From Candidatus Aminicenantota bacterium (GTDB taxonomy: Bacteria > Acidobacteriota > Aminicenantia > Aminicenantales > Aminicenantaceae), in assembly GCA_016927475.1 (NCBI GenBank), contig JAFGMO010000006.1:1-42339 (forward strand): a stretch of DNA of 42,339 nt. The letters are read 5' to 3'. The stretch's first letter is position 1; each line of letters begins with the position of its first letter. This document shows, piece by piece, positions 6,011 through 13,899 of this stretch. Made by a program: the position numbers and the translations under genes. Below the pieces are notes generated by a model. The model was not told the origin of the DNA, did not search any database, and worked only from the letters and a program-made list of their open reading frames with translations.

Positions 6011-7018
6011 TTGATCTTTTTAAGGCAAAAAATTCCGTTAAAACGTTTTTTATTATGGATGGTCATCCTTTCCTTTGCCGGTTGTTCAAGCGGCCTCATT
6101 GATTTCTCAGGGCGCTTTTATGTAACCGTCGGTCCCAATCCCAGGGCTGTTTTAGATGTCGAGCAGTCGGGGAGTGATGTCTCCTTTACCATGTCAGGTT
6201 CCGGTTTTTTCATCCAAGGGAGCGGTTTGGTGTATGAAAAATCCATGACATTGGCCGCAACTTTTGCCGAGTTCGGCTTATTTGAAGCGCTCGTTGTATC
6301 CGGAAATGAAGGACAAACATTTGTTGGGGATTGGACGGTGACCGGTCCAAACTTCATGGAAGGGACCATCTCGGGAACACGTTCGAAATGGCCGACGTAT
6401 GATATGGAGACAAACGGGATACCGCAATTCATAAGCGCGGATTGTATAGACCTTCCAAAAACGGATCGCGTCTCAAAATTCCGGTCCGGAGAAGGACTTG
6501 ACTATTCGGATGATTTCGAAAGCTGCCGGAGCATGAAACACAGCTTCGGTTTAAAACCCGGAGTGGATCCGTTGACGGCTCGAATTTTTGCGCCCGTTAA
6601 CGGGAGAGTTGTCGGGAAACTGGAGGACTGGGAAGGCACGACTCTTTGGAAAGGCACGACGGTGGGAATTCAGCCCGATGGTTTTTCCGCCTTCTGGATT
6701 CTGATTTTTCACCTGAATTCTGAACTTTCGCTCAATGTCGGCGACCGGTTATTCGCCGGGCAAGCACTCGGCAGGTCCGAAAAGCCTGATGGAGGAACAT
6801 CCATCGTTGTTTGGGCACATACCCCTGAGGGGGACAAACTTCTTTCCTATTTTCTCGTTATAACGGATGCGGTTTTTGCCGCCTATAATGGGAGGGGTAT
6901 GTTATCCCGCTATGATGCCATCATTTCCAAAGCTGCCCGTGACGTCGATCCCCTTACCTGCGATGGCGAGGAGATCGTTGATCGCGGGAATCTTGGGCAC
7001 TGGTTTATCCTCAATTAA
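6011..7018 (+). CDS. Lipoprotein with degenerate M23-like (LytM fold) domain
   Basis: This 335-residue protein starts at TTG 6011 behind AAAAGG. A type II signal peptide ends in the lipobox SFAGC (about residues 21-25), so it is predicted to be a lipoprotein. Residues about 30-130 are repetitive beta-rich sequence resembling extracellular adhesive modules. The C-terminal part (about 175-290) resembles the M23/LytM fold, with APVNGRVV, an IFHLN segment and a VGDRLFAGQALG segment. The usual HxxxD and HxH zinc motifs are incomplete: HSFGLKPGVD and a single His in FHLN remain. It is probably non-catalytic, which is an inference. Its stop codon overlaps the end of a dispersed repeat element. Confidence 0.65.
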   Translation: MIFLRQKIPLKRFLLWMVILSFAGCSSGLIDFSGRFYVTVGPNPRAVLDVEQSGSDVSFTMSGSGFFIQGSGLVYEKSMTLAATFAEFGLFEALVVSGNEGQTFVGDWTVTGPNFMEGTISGTRSKWPTYDMETNGIPQFISADCIDLPKTDRVSKFRSGEGLDYSDDFESCRSMKHSFGLKPGVDPLTARIFAPVNGRVVGKLEDWEGTTLWKGTTVGIQPDGFSAFWILIFHLNSELSLNVGDRLFAGQALGRSEKPDGGTSIVVWAHTPEGDKLLSYFLVITDAVFAAYNGRGMLSRYDAIISKAARDVDPLTCDGEEIVDRGNLGHWFILN

Positions 7019-7271
7019 CCTGCATTATTCATAAATTTGGCCGATACCAAAAGATAATTTCAATATTGTGTGTCATTAATGGTGATTTTAGGAACAATTG
7101 GCAATGAAACATTTTCCATGACCGTTTTAAGAAAATATCGGCCAAATTTACCCTTTGGGCGATCCGATCTTACCGCATCTGCTTCGTTGCGGCGTACTCG
7201 CAGTGCGGAGCACAGCTTCGTACGCCGACGCCTCGCATCTACGGCAAGCTTGGCTCGTGAATAACGCAGGT
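7017..7271 (+). repeat. MITE-like element copy A, interrupted by a 107-bp insert
   Basis: The left end begins AACCTGCATTATTCATAA at 7017 and continues to TTGGCCGATA (7046). The right arm TATCGGCCAAATTTA is at 7136-7150 and the final TGAATAACGCAGGT at 7258-7271. The arms form terminal inverted repeats of about 28 bp. Between the two parts of the right arm lies a 107-bp insert (7151-7257) of different composition, with its own CGGCGTAC/GTACGCCG inverted repeat (7190-7197/7220-7227). The left end overlaps the preceding gene's TAA. Confidence 0.75.
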
Positions 7272-7303
7272 ACCTCTGCATTATTCATAAATTTGGCCGA
7301 TAC
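7272..7303 (+). repeat. Solo terminal repeat of the MITE-like element
   Basis: A second left-end sequence (ACCTCTGCATTATTCATAA through TTGGCCGATA) follows copy A directly, with a 2-nt change near its tip, but no interior or right arm follows. It is a broken or nested copy. Confidence 0.65.
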
Positions 7304-7385
7304 CTGATATATCTGTTTTTTCAGGGTTTCATCTGATATAGTATTGTTTGATCTAAGGTGAAATCGTGAAAAAAGGACAGTGTTT

Positions 7386-8186
7386 ATGTCTTTCAAAAAA
7401 AAAGAGTGGTCTTTGTTCTTGGACAGGAAGCCCATGTCCGGTTCATGGAACATGGCTGTTGACGAATATCTCTTCAACCAAACAGCGGGCTCATCCAGGA
7501 CCTTCCTAAGATTTTATACCTGGAAGAAGCCGACTGCATCGCTTGGCTACTCCCAACGTTTCGATCGAGTCGTGGACGAAAAGTACTGCCGGGACAACGG
7601 AATAGATATCGTCCGGAGGATGACCGGCGGAAAGCTCGTCCTTCATCACAAGGAAGTCACCTATTCCCTGGCATCTTCGGACATAACGATATTCACTTCA
7701 CGCCTTTTGGATTCATACAAAAAAATATCCATGGGTTTGATGCTGGGGCTGGAAAAAATGGGAGTCCATCCCTATCTGGCTGATTCTCCTCCCGAATCAT
7801 ATGTCCGCGGCAGCCTGCCCTGTTTTTCCTATCCTGCCCGGAATGAGGTTGAGGTCGATGGCCTGAAGGTCGTTGGAAGCGCCCAGAAAAGGGTGGGGGA
7901 GCGGTTTGTTCAGCACGGCTCCATTCCCCTTGAAGAGGAACATGATCTCCTTAAGAACGTGTCGCTTCTCAAAAACGGCGAGGATATTCGTATGATTTCC
8001 CTTTCCCGCATACTGGGAAAACCCGTGGGTTTTGATGAGGTCGTGAAACATTTTTGTGAAGGTTTGGCCGAATTTTTCGGCGTTGATCTGGTCCCGTCCG
8101 TCTTTAGCAAAAAGGAAAAAGCCGAAGTCGCCCTTATCCGGAAGGGGAAATACGGTACGGCGGATTGGACCCGCTACAGAAAATAG
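7386..8186 (+). CDS. lipM: Octanoyltransferase LipM / lipoate-protein ligase family
   Basis: This 266-residue enzyme belongs to the BPL/LplA/LipB fold. It has RRMTGG at 77-82, the substrate-binding NEVEVDGLKVVGSAQKR segment (153-169, candidate Lys161) and QHGSIPL. A cysteine in LPCFSYP (C146) sits where LipM enzymes carry the octanoyl-accepting Cys, so transfer of octanoyl groups from ACP to lipoyl domains is more likely than ATP-dependent lipoate ligation. I chose ATG 7386 over GTG 7380 because AAGGA at about 7374 gives proper spacing only to the ATG. Length is normal for the family. It stands alone, after the repeat elements. Confidence 0.8.
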   Translation: MSFKKKEWSLFLDRKPMSGSWNMAVDEYLFNQTAGSSRTFLRFYTWKKPTASLGYSQRFDRVVDEKYCRDNGIDIVRRMTGGKLVLHHKEVTYSLASSDITIFTSRLLDSYKKISMGLMLGLEKMGVHPYLADSPPESYVRGSLPCFSYPARNEVEVDGLKVVGSAQKRVGERFVQHGSIPLEEEHDLLKNVSLLKNGEDIRMISLSRILGKPVGFDEVVKHFCEGLAEFFGVDLVPSVFSKKEKAEVALIRKGKYGTADWTRYRK

Positions 8187-8225
8187 GAAGACAGGTTCAA
8201 GTGAGGTTGATTTTTTGAAAAGGCG

Positions 8226-9167
8226 GTGATACTATTTTCCACACAGCAGGTAGCTAAAGCGGAATACAAAATGAACGAAGTCAACGAACTTTCCAAACTC
8301 AGCCTGGACAGGCTTCCACCCCTGCGATCCATGCTTCTGGATGACCTCCATCAAAAAGCTCTCAAGAACATGTATCTTGAGCTGGGAAAAGGCCAGATTC
8401 TTTACCTTCTCTCTCCCTCCTATACCATAATCAATCCGGCCCCCGATGATGAAATAATCGATTTTTTAAACAAGAAAGAGGACATTCTTGACTATATAAA
8501 GGAATATATCGTTCAAAATCTAGCCATATATTCAGTCCTTTTGGATGTTAACAGCTATTTTGTCGAGCAGAATAAATATCTTATTTTAGCCCGGTTAAGG
8601 GAGAAAGATTCGGGCGGACGCCGCTACGAGATCAAATTTTATACTCATTCCCCCATGGAACTCGAATCCCATTACGGAGACAAAATTTACATCGGCCGAG
8701 ACTTCGTCGACTTTTTTCATTTTCCGAGAAAATATTTCGGTATCAAAGAGGTGATTCTTTCGCTGAAAGAACAGTACGAGTCGCTTCTTGATAAAGCGGA
8801 ACAAAAACTGAAAAGCCCCTTAGATTACAAATCTTTTTTTCAAGAAATCAAAGAATACTTGAACGAAATACAGGGAGAGGGTCTGACCATCCTTCAATCG
8901 CTTCCCCCATATTTGGATTTCAATAAACTGACCGGCAAAGAATTGATTGATATTATCGCCCAGTACAGAACCATCAATCATTACCTTATCGAGCTTAATG
9001 ACGAGGTGGCTGAGTTCGAAAATCTTCTTAGGTCGAAAAACGAAAATCATTTTGTCCGTTATGTAACAAAGTACAAAAAAGACCTGGCCAACCTGATCTC
9101 TTTTCTCAATATCAAAATCAACGGCTATCTTACGGAAAAACTATACGCCTTAAAACAAAAAAAATAG
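8226..9167 (+). CDS. Hypothetical protein, predicted cytosolic (313 aa)
   Basis: I do not recognise this protein. It is 313 residues from GTG 8226, or 298 from ATG 8271; AAAAGG at 8218-8223 mildly favours the GTG. It lacks a signal peptide and membrane helices and is rich in Tyr, Ile, Lys and Glu. The second half (about 175-310) reads as amphipathic helices, with EQYESLLDKAEQKLKSPL and a lysine-rich C-terminus. It lies 39 nt after the lipM stop on the same strand and may be co-transcribed. The stop codon is inside the convergent terminator hairpin. Confidence 0.6.
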   Translation: MILFSTQQVAKAEYKMNEVNELSKLSLDRLPPLRSMLLDDLHQKALKNMYLELGKGQILYLLSPSYTIINPAPDDEIIDFLNKKEDILDYIKEYIVQNLAIYSVLLDVNSYFVEQNKYLILARLREKDSGGRRYEIKFYTHSPMELESHYGDKIYIGRDFVDFFHFPRKYFGIKEVILSLKEQYESLLDKAEQKLKSPLDYKSFFQEIKEYLNEIQGEGLTILQSLPPYLDFNKLTGKELIDIIAQYRTINHYLIELNDEVAEFENLLRSKNENHFVRYVTKYKKDLANLISFLNIKINGYLTEKLYALKQKK

Positions 9168-9205
9168 GGCCCGCTCCTTAACAACGGACCCTATATCTTC
9201 TATTC
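9164..9205. terminator. Bidirectional terminator between convergent genes
   Basis: ATAGGGCCCG (9164-9173) pairs with CGGACCCTAT (9185-9194) with one mismatch. T-rich sequence follows on the plus side and an A-run precedes it (9154-9163), so it can stop both converging transcripts. Confidence 0.65.
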
Positions 9206-9214
9206 TTTTTTCGC

Positions 9215-10507
9215 CTATTCCTCTATCCAGATGGTTCCGTAAGAAGTGCTGAGATTGATGGGGGGCCTGTTTGAGAGTTCGCTGAATGCTTTAATTACCG
9301 TTAACCCGTTCTCCTTGGTCGATCCTGGAGGATTGGCCAGCATCCATTTTATCTCTCCGTTTTTGACCGATCCCTGAAAAGGATATTTTTCTCCCGGTGG
9401 CCACATAAACCGGATATCCGAGTAGGAAGCCTCAACATCGATAGCATGGGTTAAGGGAGACGGAGAGATAATGGCTTGTCCATGCGCAATTTTGATATCT
9501 GTTTTTCCGGAAAATTCTCTGAGTTCGATATCCTCATTGGATGAGTCGATGGTGATGTTTTCAGCGATAATACGGCTGCCTAGGACGGACAGGCTTTTTC
9601 CCTCGATGAAAAGGTTGCCTTCGATGCCTTCGACTTCGATCTTGGCGAAGCGATTTCGGATTTCTACCGCACCCTTGCTGCCCTTTACCTCGATGGGCGA
9701 TTGGCGTCCTTGAATCTTGACAGGACCGACATCATAGAGAGCTATTCTTCTGAAGGAGCTTTCGATGTCCAGGGGACAGTTCAGCTTTTCTCCTCGAACA
9801 CTGTTATTGCTTCCGCTGACAGTTACCCCCTGGTTCATGTTCTCTAGGAGAATGTCACCTGTACGGAGATCGACATCGACGGTCCCTCCTACATCTTTGA
9901 CATCTACCTGTCCGTACCTATTTTTTATGCTGCAGGTTTCACTGATATTTTCGACACGAACATCGTCAAAGCTGTTATTAACAGTCAGGCTGCCTGTGAT
10001 ATTTGAAACAAAAATTTTCCCCCGGCGGTTATCGATGAAGGATGATCCGGTATCAGACACGACCACTTTCCCATAAGAATTATGAACTGTTATTTTCATG
10101 CTTTTGGGAACCTGAATCAGGAAATCGGTTTCAAAATTTCTTCTTTCAAAATCGTAACGATTGGTCGATACAATGATGCGGTCGGATTCTTTTTTGATTT
10201 CCATATTCAGCTCTTGGGCGACTTCAGCGGCTTCATCTTTGTTCCGTCGCCATATGATCTTCTGCAGAGTGACCTTGACCGTTTCGTTTTCTGTCCCTTG
10301 AATGTTCACTTCACCGTGCCGGTTTTGCACTTCCAGCAGCACAGGCAAAGGGGGGTTGATGTCACGGGTTTCTTCGAAGAAAAATTCCTCGCTTGTGAAA
10401 ATCCCCCAATCATTCAGCCTCCAATGGATTTTACCGAGCTGAAAATGTGTGAAGAGGATTCCGGCCACGATAATAAGAATGAGAAGAAATACTTCTCTTG
10501 CCTTCAT
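9215..10507 (-). CDS. DUF4097-type adhesin-like beta-repeat protein
   Basis: This 430-residue protein has one N-terminal membrane anchor (about residues 6-22) and a long extracytoplasmic region of short repeating beta-strands (VNIQGTENETVKV, KVVVSDTG, IFVSNITGSLTVNNSF, VDVKDVGGTVDVDLRTGDI and so on). This is the pattern of the DUF4097 putative adhesin family, predicted to form a right-handed beta-helix. Such proteins commonly accompany ECF or Lia-type envelope-stress genes. Here it is the last gene of the ECF sigma operon, 10 nt after a small membrane protein, so a role in envelope stress is inferred. No catalytic motif is visible. Confidence 0.75.
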   Translation of the reverse strand: MKAREVFLLILIIVAGILFTHFQLGKIHWRLNDWGIFTSEEFFFEETRDINPPLPVLLEVQNRHGEVNIQGTENETVKVTLQKIIWRRNKDEAAEVAQELNMEIKKESDRIIVSTNRYDFERRNFETDFLIQVPKSMKITVHNSYGKVVVSDTGSSFIDNRRGKIFVSNITGSLTVNNSFDDVRVENISETCSIKNRYGQVDVKDVGGTVDVDLRTGDILLENMNQGVTVSGSNNSVRGEKLNCPLDIESSFRRIALYDVGPVKIQGRQSPIEVKGSKGAVEIRNRFAKIEVEGIEGNLFIEGKSLSVLGSRIIAENITIDSSNEDIELREFSGKTDIKIAHGQAIISPSPLTHAIDVEASYSDIRFMWPPGEKYPFQGSVKNGEIKWMLANPPGSTKENGLTVIKAFSELSNRPPINLSTSYGTIWIEE

Positions 10508-10517
10508 GGTGATCTCC

Positions 10518-10715
10518 TCATTTTTTGCTTGTTTCTTCTTTCCGTTCCGTCAGCCCGAAATACAACTTCCATCCTCCCCAAATGATGAGGATAACGGGCC
10601 ATAAGCGGGCCAGGATATCCCAAATATCGACATTGATGTTCGCCATTAGAAAGAAAAATCCAATAACGATGAGGATTATTCCCCAGGCGAGGGCGTCTTT
10701 CTTTTTTTTGGACAT
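10518..10715 (-). CDS. Small two-helix membrane protein (LiaI/LiaF N-terminal type)
   Basis: This 65-residue protein starts at ATG 10715, behind AAGGAGAACACC; an upstream in-frame start at 10784 would overlap the preceding gene and lacks support. Two membrane helices (about residues 11-27 and 31-48) flank INVDIWDI, followed by RLWPVILIIWGGWKLYFG. This resembles the LiaI-LiaF-like transmembrane region (DUF5668). The C-terminus is charged. It sits between another DUF5668-like gene and the DUF4097 gene. Confidence 0.7.
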   Translation of the reverse strand: MSKKKKDALAWGIILIVIGFFFLMANINVDIWDILARLWPVILIIWGGWKLYFGLTERKEETSKK

Positions 10716-10725
10716 GGTGTTCTCC

Positions 10726-11211
10726 TTAACTTTCCTTTTTTTCTTTGGAGAAATAGTCAGCGATGAACTTGATTCCGACCACAATCACAGCCAGGGGCCA
10801 AAGGTCAAAAATCGTGTAGTAGGAGATGATATCAAAATTGGCCATAAGCAGTATGATGCCGATAGCCATCAGAACGCCTCCCCAGAAAACGGAGCCTGAT
10901 TTCAGTTCCGTGGGAAATTGTTCCGTTTTGACTTTCACTCCGCCGTTCGCCTCAGCTCTCTGGTTGATGGATCTGGCACTTTGTACGGCATCGATAATCA
11001 TATAAGCGATGAAACCCGTCAGCAGAAACGCAGGGAAAGGCTGAAGCGAACCGTGCCGCTGAAAGGTGACCAATCCTCCAAAGACAAAGATAAAAACGAT
11101 GCCTTTGATGAACTGTTCGTTATAGAAAGCCCCGATGCCCGGAAATATGGCCAGGAATCCGGCCAGACCCGGTGATTTTGGCGGTCTTTTGGTAACTATC
11201 TTTTCTGCCAT
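10726..11211 (-). CDS. Membrane protein with TM2-like and LiaI/LiaF-like helices
   Basis: This 161-residue protein is predicted to have four membrane helices. The first pair (about 17-70) contains FLAIFPGIGAFYNEQFIKGI, as in TM2/DUF5683-like membrane proteins. The second pair (about 105-150) has the GGVLMAIGIILLMANFD and LWPLAVIVVGIKFI pattern shared with the next small protein. A charged loop (about 78-100) separates them. It lies within the ECF sigma operon, between the anti-sigma gene and the small LiaI-like gene. A role in envelope-stress sensing is inferred from context only. Confidence 0.7.
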   Translation of the reverse strand: MAEKIVTKRPPKSPGLAGFLAIFPGIGAFYNEQFIKGIVFIFVFGGLVTFQRHGSLQPFPAFLLTGFIAYMIIDAVQSARSINQRAEANGGVKVKTEQFPTELKSGSVFWGGVLMAIGIILLMANFDIISYYTIFDLWPLAVIVVGIKFIADYFSKEKKES

Positions 11212-11226
11212 TTTATACCTCCTGAT

Positions 11227-11733
11227 CTATTCATTTCCATTCTGTGAACCTCCGAAAAGACGGCTGTTTTTCAGAGATGCCAGAAATTTGTCCTTGCGAT
11301 GGTCGAGATTTTCGGTGAATGATTCCGCTTTAGCGAAAAACCGTTCCATTTTGCTGTATCCAAGATGTATCTGCCGGGAGATGTTTCTGTTGAACTGTTC
11401 ACGGTCCGGATTAAAGAAGTAAAAGGAAAAGAGCGTCAGAATGATTGAGGCGACGGCCAGGATGGGTTGGAACGAGGGTTTTAGAAAAATTTCAAAAGGA
11501 CGAAAAAATCTTTTTTTCTTCATGGGAAGTCCATGAAGCCTCCGCATAAGTTCACTGCTGACTTCCAGTTCGGGGAATTCCGCTAGTGAAGAGGTGGTCT
11601 CTTTGAAGGAGGAATAAAGAAGCGCGCATTCCCGGCAGGTTTTCAGATGTTCCTCAACAGCCGACCTGTCCTCGGGACTGAGCTCTTCCTCGATGTAAGC
11701 AGAGAAAAGGTTCTCAATGTCCTTACAGTTCAT
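11227..11733 (-). CDS. Zinc-finger anti-sigma factor with one membrane helix
   Basis: This 168-residue protein is the likely partner of the ECF sigma factor upstream, which it overlaps by 11 bp. Its N-terminus is a ZAS-type zf-HC2 domain: Cys3, then EEHLKTCRECALLY (about 28-41) with the HxxxCxxC arrangement. One membrane helix follows (about 95-115, PILAVASIILTLFSFYFF). The C-terminal 50 residues are charged and would lie outside the inner membrane. By family behaviour it holds the sigma factor inactive until an envelope signal releases it. Confidence 0.85.
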   Translation of the reverse strand: MNCKDIENLFSAYIEEELSPEDRSAVEEHLKTCRECALLYSSFKETTSSLAEFPELEVSSELMRRLHGLPMKKKRFFRPFEIFLKPSFQPILAVASIILTLFSFYFFNPDREQFNRNISRQIHLGYSKMERFFAKAESFTENLDHRKDKFLASLKNSRLFGGSQNGNE

Positions 11734-12292
11734 GCTCTTCCTCCTGCTTTTTTTGCTTCAATATCTTGGCCAATTGAAGCCGTCCCCTGTTGACCCTTGA
11801 TTTGGCCGTCCCCAGGGGGAGATTCATGATTTCCGCGATCTCGTCGTATCGTTTTCCTTGAATATCGCGGAGTATGACACACAAACGGATATCTGAAGGC
11901 AGTTGGTTCAAACCGGACCAGATGAATTTTTTTGTTTCGTCTTTCTCGATGCCGGTTTCAGGATTGTTTAGAGTGTCCATGCGGATGAATTTTTCGTCGA
12001 AACCGTCACGCGTTTTTTTCTCCCATTTGGTTTTGCGGTACTGGTCGATAAGGTGATTTTTAGCCAGTGTCAGGAACCAGGCCGTGAAGTTCTTCTTGAA
12101 GTCGTATTTTTCCATGGAATGGTACAGCTTAAGAAAGATATCCTGGGTCATGTCTTCTGCTTCCTGGTATGAACCGGCGAACTGGTACGACATGTTAAAT
12201 ATCTTTTTCGAATAGGTGTTAACGAGCATTTCCCAGGCTCCTTCTTTTCCTTCCAAACATTCTTGAATGAGCATCGTTATTTTTGAATTCAC
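11723..12292 (-). CDS. ECF RNA polymerase sigma factor (RpoE-like)
   Basis: This 189-residue sigma-70 family protein has region 2 (about 22-95, including EAEDMTQDIFLKLYHSMEKY and FTAWFLTLAKNHLIDQYRK) and region 4 (about 128-180, with DEIAEIMNLPLGTAKSRVNRGR). The GTG at 12292 is preceded by AGGTGA at good spacing. It heads an operon with its anti-sigma factor and three envelope proteins. An ECF-type promoter (GGAAC, 17 nt, CGTC) stands just upstream, which suggests autoregulation. Confidence 0.92.
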   Translation of the reverse strand: MNSKITMLIQECLEGKEGAWEMLVNTYSKKIFNMSYQFAGSYQEAEDMTQDIFLKLYHSMEKYDFKKNFTAWFLTLAKNHLIDQYRKTKWEKKTRDGFDEKFIRMDTLNNPETGIEKDETKKFIWSGLNQLPSDIRLCVILRDIQGKRYDEIAEIMNLPLGTAKSRVNRGRLQLAKILKQKKQEEEHEL

Positions 12293-12308
12293 TCACTTCA
12301 CCTGGGTA

Positions 12309-12334
12309 GACGAGATTATCAGAAAAAAAGTTCC
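12309..12334 (-). promoter_or_regulatory. Probable autoregulated ECF promoter
   Basis: On the minus strand, GGAAC (12330-12334) followed after 17 nt by CGTC (12309-12312) matches the common ECF pattern, including a T-rich stretch just after the -35. The -10 is 16 nt from the GTG start of the sigma gene, so the leader is very short. Confidence 0.55.
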
Positions 12335-12419
12335 GTATGATCCGGGGATTTCGATTCCGCCTGGGTGCTTTTTTTTCATTCGGCTTATATGCGTTTTTTG
12401 AAGCATGAATCAGCCTGAA

Positions 12420-12559
12420 AGGTTAATTTGGCCGACATTTTCTTGAAAACGGTTATGGAAAGTGTTTCATTACCAATTTTACCTAAAATCACCATTAGAT
12501 GACACATATTATTGAAATTAACTATTTGTGTCGGCCAAAATGATGAATAGTGCAGGTTA
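12420..12559 (-). repeat. MITE-like element copy B (inverted orientation)
   Basis: Read on the minus strand, it runs from AACCTGCACTATTCATCA through a palindromic AT-rich core to TTGGCCAAATTAACCT, matching copies A and C across its length. One terminal arm is shortened: AGGTTAATTTGGCCGA lacks the ATTCATAA part. It lies in the 550-bp gap between the ECF sigma gene and the HMG-CoA synthase gene. Confidence 0.75.
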
Positions 12560-12626
12560 GAAGAAATATCTTGGCTAATACTTTACATCATTTCTTTTGT
12601 ATAAAAAGATGGAGGTGAACATAAAA

Positions 12627-12734
12627 TTGCCTTTCAACCCCTTTTATTCCCTCCTAAGGCAGATTCTGCTTTTCTTGCTGATTTTTTTTCATTACAATAA
12701 CAGATTAATCTTTATTAACATGCATTATGAATAG
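12627..12734 (+). CDS. Possible small hydrophobic protein (35 aa)
   Basis: GGAGGTGA at 12611-12618 is followed after 8 nt by TTG at 12627. That opens a 35-codon frame with one hydrophobic helix (LLRQILLFLLIFFHY). The stop lies within the terminal-repeat fragment at 12726-12743. The Shine-Dalgarno is strong, but the frame is short and has no recognised relatives. It could equally be a chance frame or the remnant of a disrupted gene. Confidence 0.25.
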   Translation: MPFNPFYSLLRQILLFLLIFFHYNNRLIFINMHYE

Positions 12735-12743
12735 TGCAGGTTA
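12726..12743 (+). repeat. MITE terminal-repeat fragment
   Basis: TATGAATAGTGCAGGTTA repeats the right end of copy B (TGATGAATAGTGCAGGTTA) 170 bp further on, without an adjacent element body. Confidence 0.6.
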
Positions 12744-12761
12744 TTTATGAGGCGAGGTATT

Positions 12762-12827
12762 ATGAACAGAGGTTTTTGCGGATGCAAAAACCGGCTCGCC
12801 CGGAAGGTTAGGTTAAAACCAATTTAA
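12762..12827 (+). promoter_or_regulatory. Leader of the HMG-CoA operon with strong hairpin and 21-codon frame
   Basis: A 9-bp perfect hairpin (GGTTTTTGC, loop GGAT, GCAAAAACC; 12771-12792) lies 50 nt before the operon start. It is inside a 21-codon frame (ATG 12762 to TAA 12825) encoding a basic, Cys-containing peptide (MNRGFCGCKNRLARK...). There is no T-run, so it is not an intrinsic terminator. It may be an RNA structure or leader peptide, or incidental. Confidence 0.25.
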
Positions 12828-12843
12828 TGCAGGAGGATGATAT

Positions 12844-13890
12844 ATGGAAGGCATTGTAGGCTATGGGGCCTATATACCCCGAAACCGGATCAAGGTCGAA
12901 GAAATTGCTAAAGTCTGGGGGGCTGACGCGCCGAGCTATAAAAAGGGATTGATGCTTGAAGAAAAATCCGTCCCTTCGCCCGACCAGGACACCATTACCA
13001 TGGCGGTTGAGGCATCTAAAAACGCTCTGAAGCGGGCCAAAATCGATCCGCTTGAAATAGGAGCGGTCTATATCGGTTCGGAATCCCATCCCTATGCGGT
13101 CAAACCCAGCGGAACTGTTCTGGCGGAAGCCCTTGGTGCCATACCCGAAGTGCATACGGCTGACTTTGAGTTTGCCTGCAAGGCCGGGACCGAAGGCATG
13201 TTTGTCGCTTTGGGTTTGGTGAAGAGCGGATTTATCAAGTACGGGCTGGGAGTTGGGGCAGACACGTCTCAGGGGGCCCCAGGGGATGCCCTTGAATATT
13301 CGGCTGCCGCTGGCGCTGCCGCTTTTATTTTCGGCAAGGAAAACATCGTAGCTGAAATTCACGAAACCTATGCTTTTATGACGGACACTCCGGATTTTTG
13401 GCGAAGAGAATACCAGTATTACCCGCAGCATGGCGGAAGATTTACCGGAGACCCTGCGTATTTCAAGCATGTCCAGGGGGCGGCCTTGGGTATCATGAAG
13501 AAGGCCGGAATGGAACCTTCCGATTTTACCTATGTTATCTTCCACCAGCCCAACGGAAAATTCCCCTTTCGTGTGGGGAAAATGCTGGGATTTAAGAAAG
13601 AGCAGATCGAGACGGGATGGCTGGTTAACAAACTGGGCAATACATATTCCGGTTCTTCGCCCCTCGGTTTGACGGCGGTCTTGGATATTGCCAAGCCGGG
13701 CGACAAAATTCTCCTGGTTTCGTACGGTTCCGGTGCGGGCAGTGACGCCTTTATTTTAGAAGCAACCAAGCGCATCGAGGAGGTTCAGGATCTGGCAGCA
13801 AAAACCCGCTCCATCTTGGAAAAGAATAAAAAATACCTGGAGTACGGCGAATACGCTAAGTTCCGCCGTAAAATCAGAAAAGCGGAATAG
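12844..13890 (+). CDS. Hydroxymethylglutaryl-CoA synthase, archaeal type
   Basis: This 348-residue thiolase-fold enzyme condenses acetyl-CoA with acetoacetyl-CoA to give HMG-CoA. It has the archaeal short form with candidate catalytic residues E80 (GSESHPYAVKP), C112 (FACKAGTEG) and H234 (FHQPNGKFP). It starts at ATG 12844 behind AGGAGG. The order synthase-thiolase-DUF35 matches archaeal operons, where the three proteins form one complex that channels acetoacetyl-CoA. Eukaryote-type synthases are about 100 residues longer. The operon also holds methylcrotonyl-CoA carboxylase and methylglutaconyl-CoA hydratase rather than mevalonate genes, so HMG-CoA here may serve C5/leucine-type acyl-CoA metabolism instead of isoprenoids. 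Confidence 0.88.
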   Translation: MEGIVGYGAYIPRNRIKVEEIAKVWGADAPSYKKGLMLEEKSVPSPDQDTITMAVEASKNALKRAKIDPLEIGAVYIGSESHPYAVKPSGTVLAEALGAIPEVHTADFEFACKAGTEGMFVALGLVKSGFIKYGLGVGADTSQGAPGDALEYSAAAGAAAFIFGKENIVAEIHETYAFMTDTPDFWRREYQYYPQHGGRFTGDPAYFKHVQGAALGIMKKAGMEPSDFTYVIFHQPNGKFPFRVGKMLGFKKEQIETGWLVNKLGNTYSGSSPLGLTAVLDIAKPGDKILLVSYGSGAGSDAFILEATKRIEEVQDLAAKTRSILEKNKKYLEYGEYAKFRRKIRKAE

Positions 13891-13899
13891 GAGGAGGCC

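Noticed and set aside
10082..10585. 167-codon plus-strand frame over the DUF4097 gene
   Set aside because: It lies opposite the anchor and N-terminal repeats of a supported gene, and no ribosome-binding site or family match is visible.
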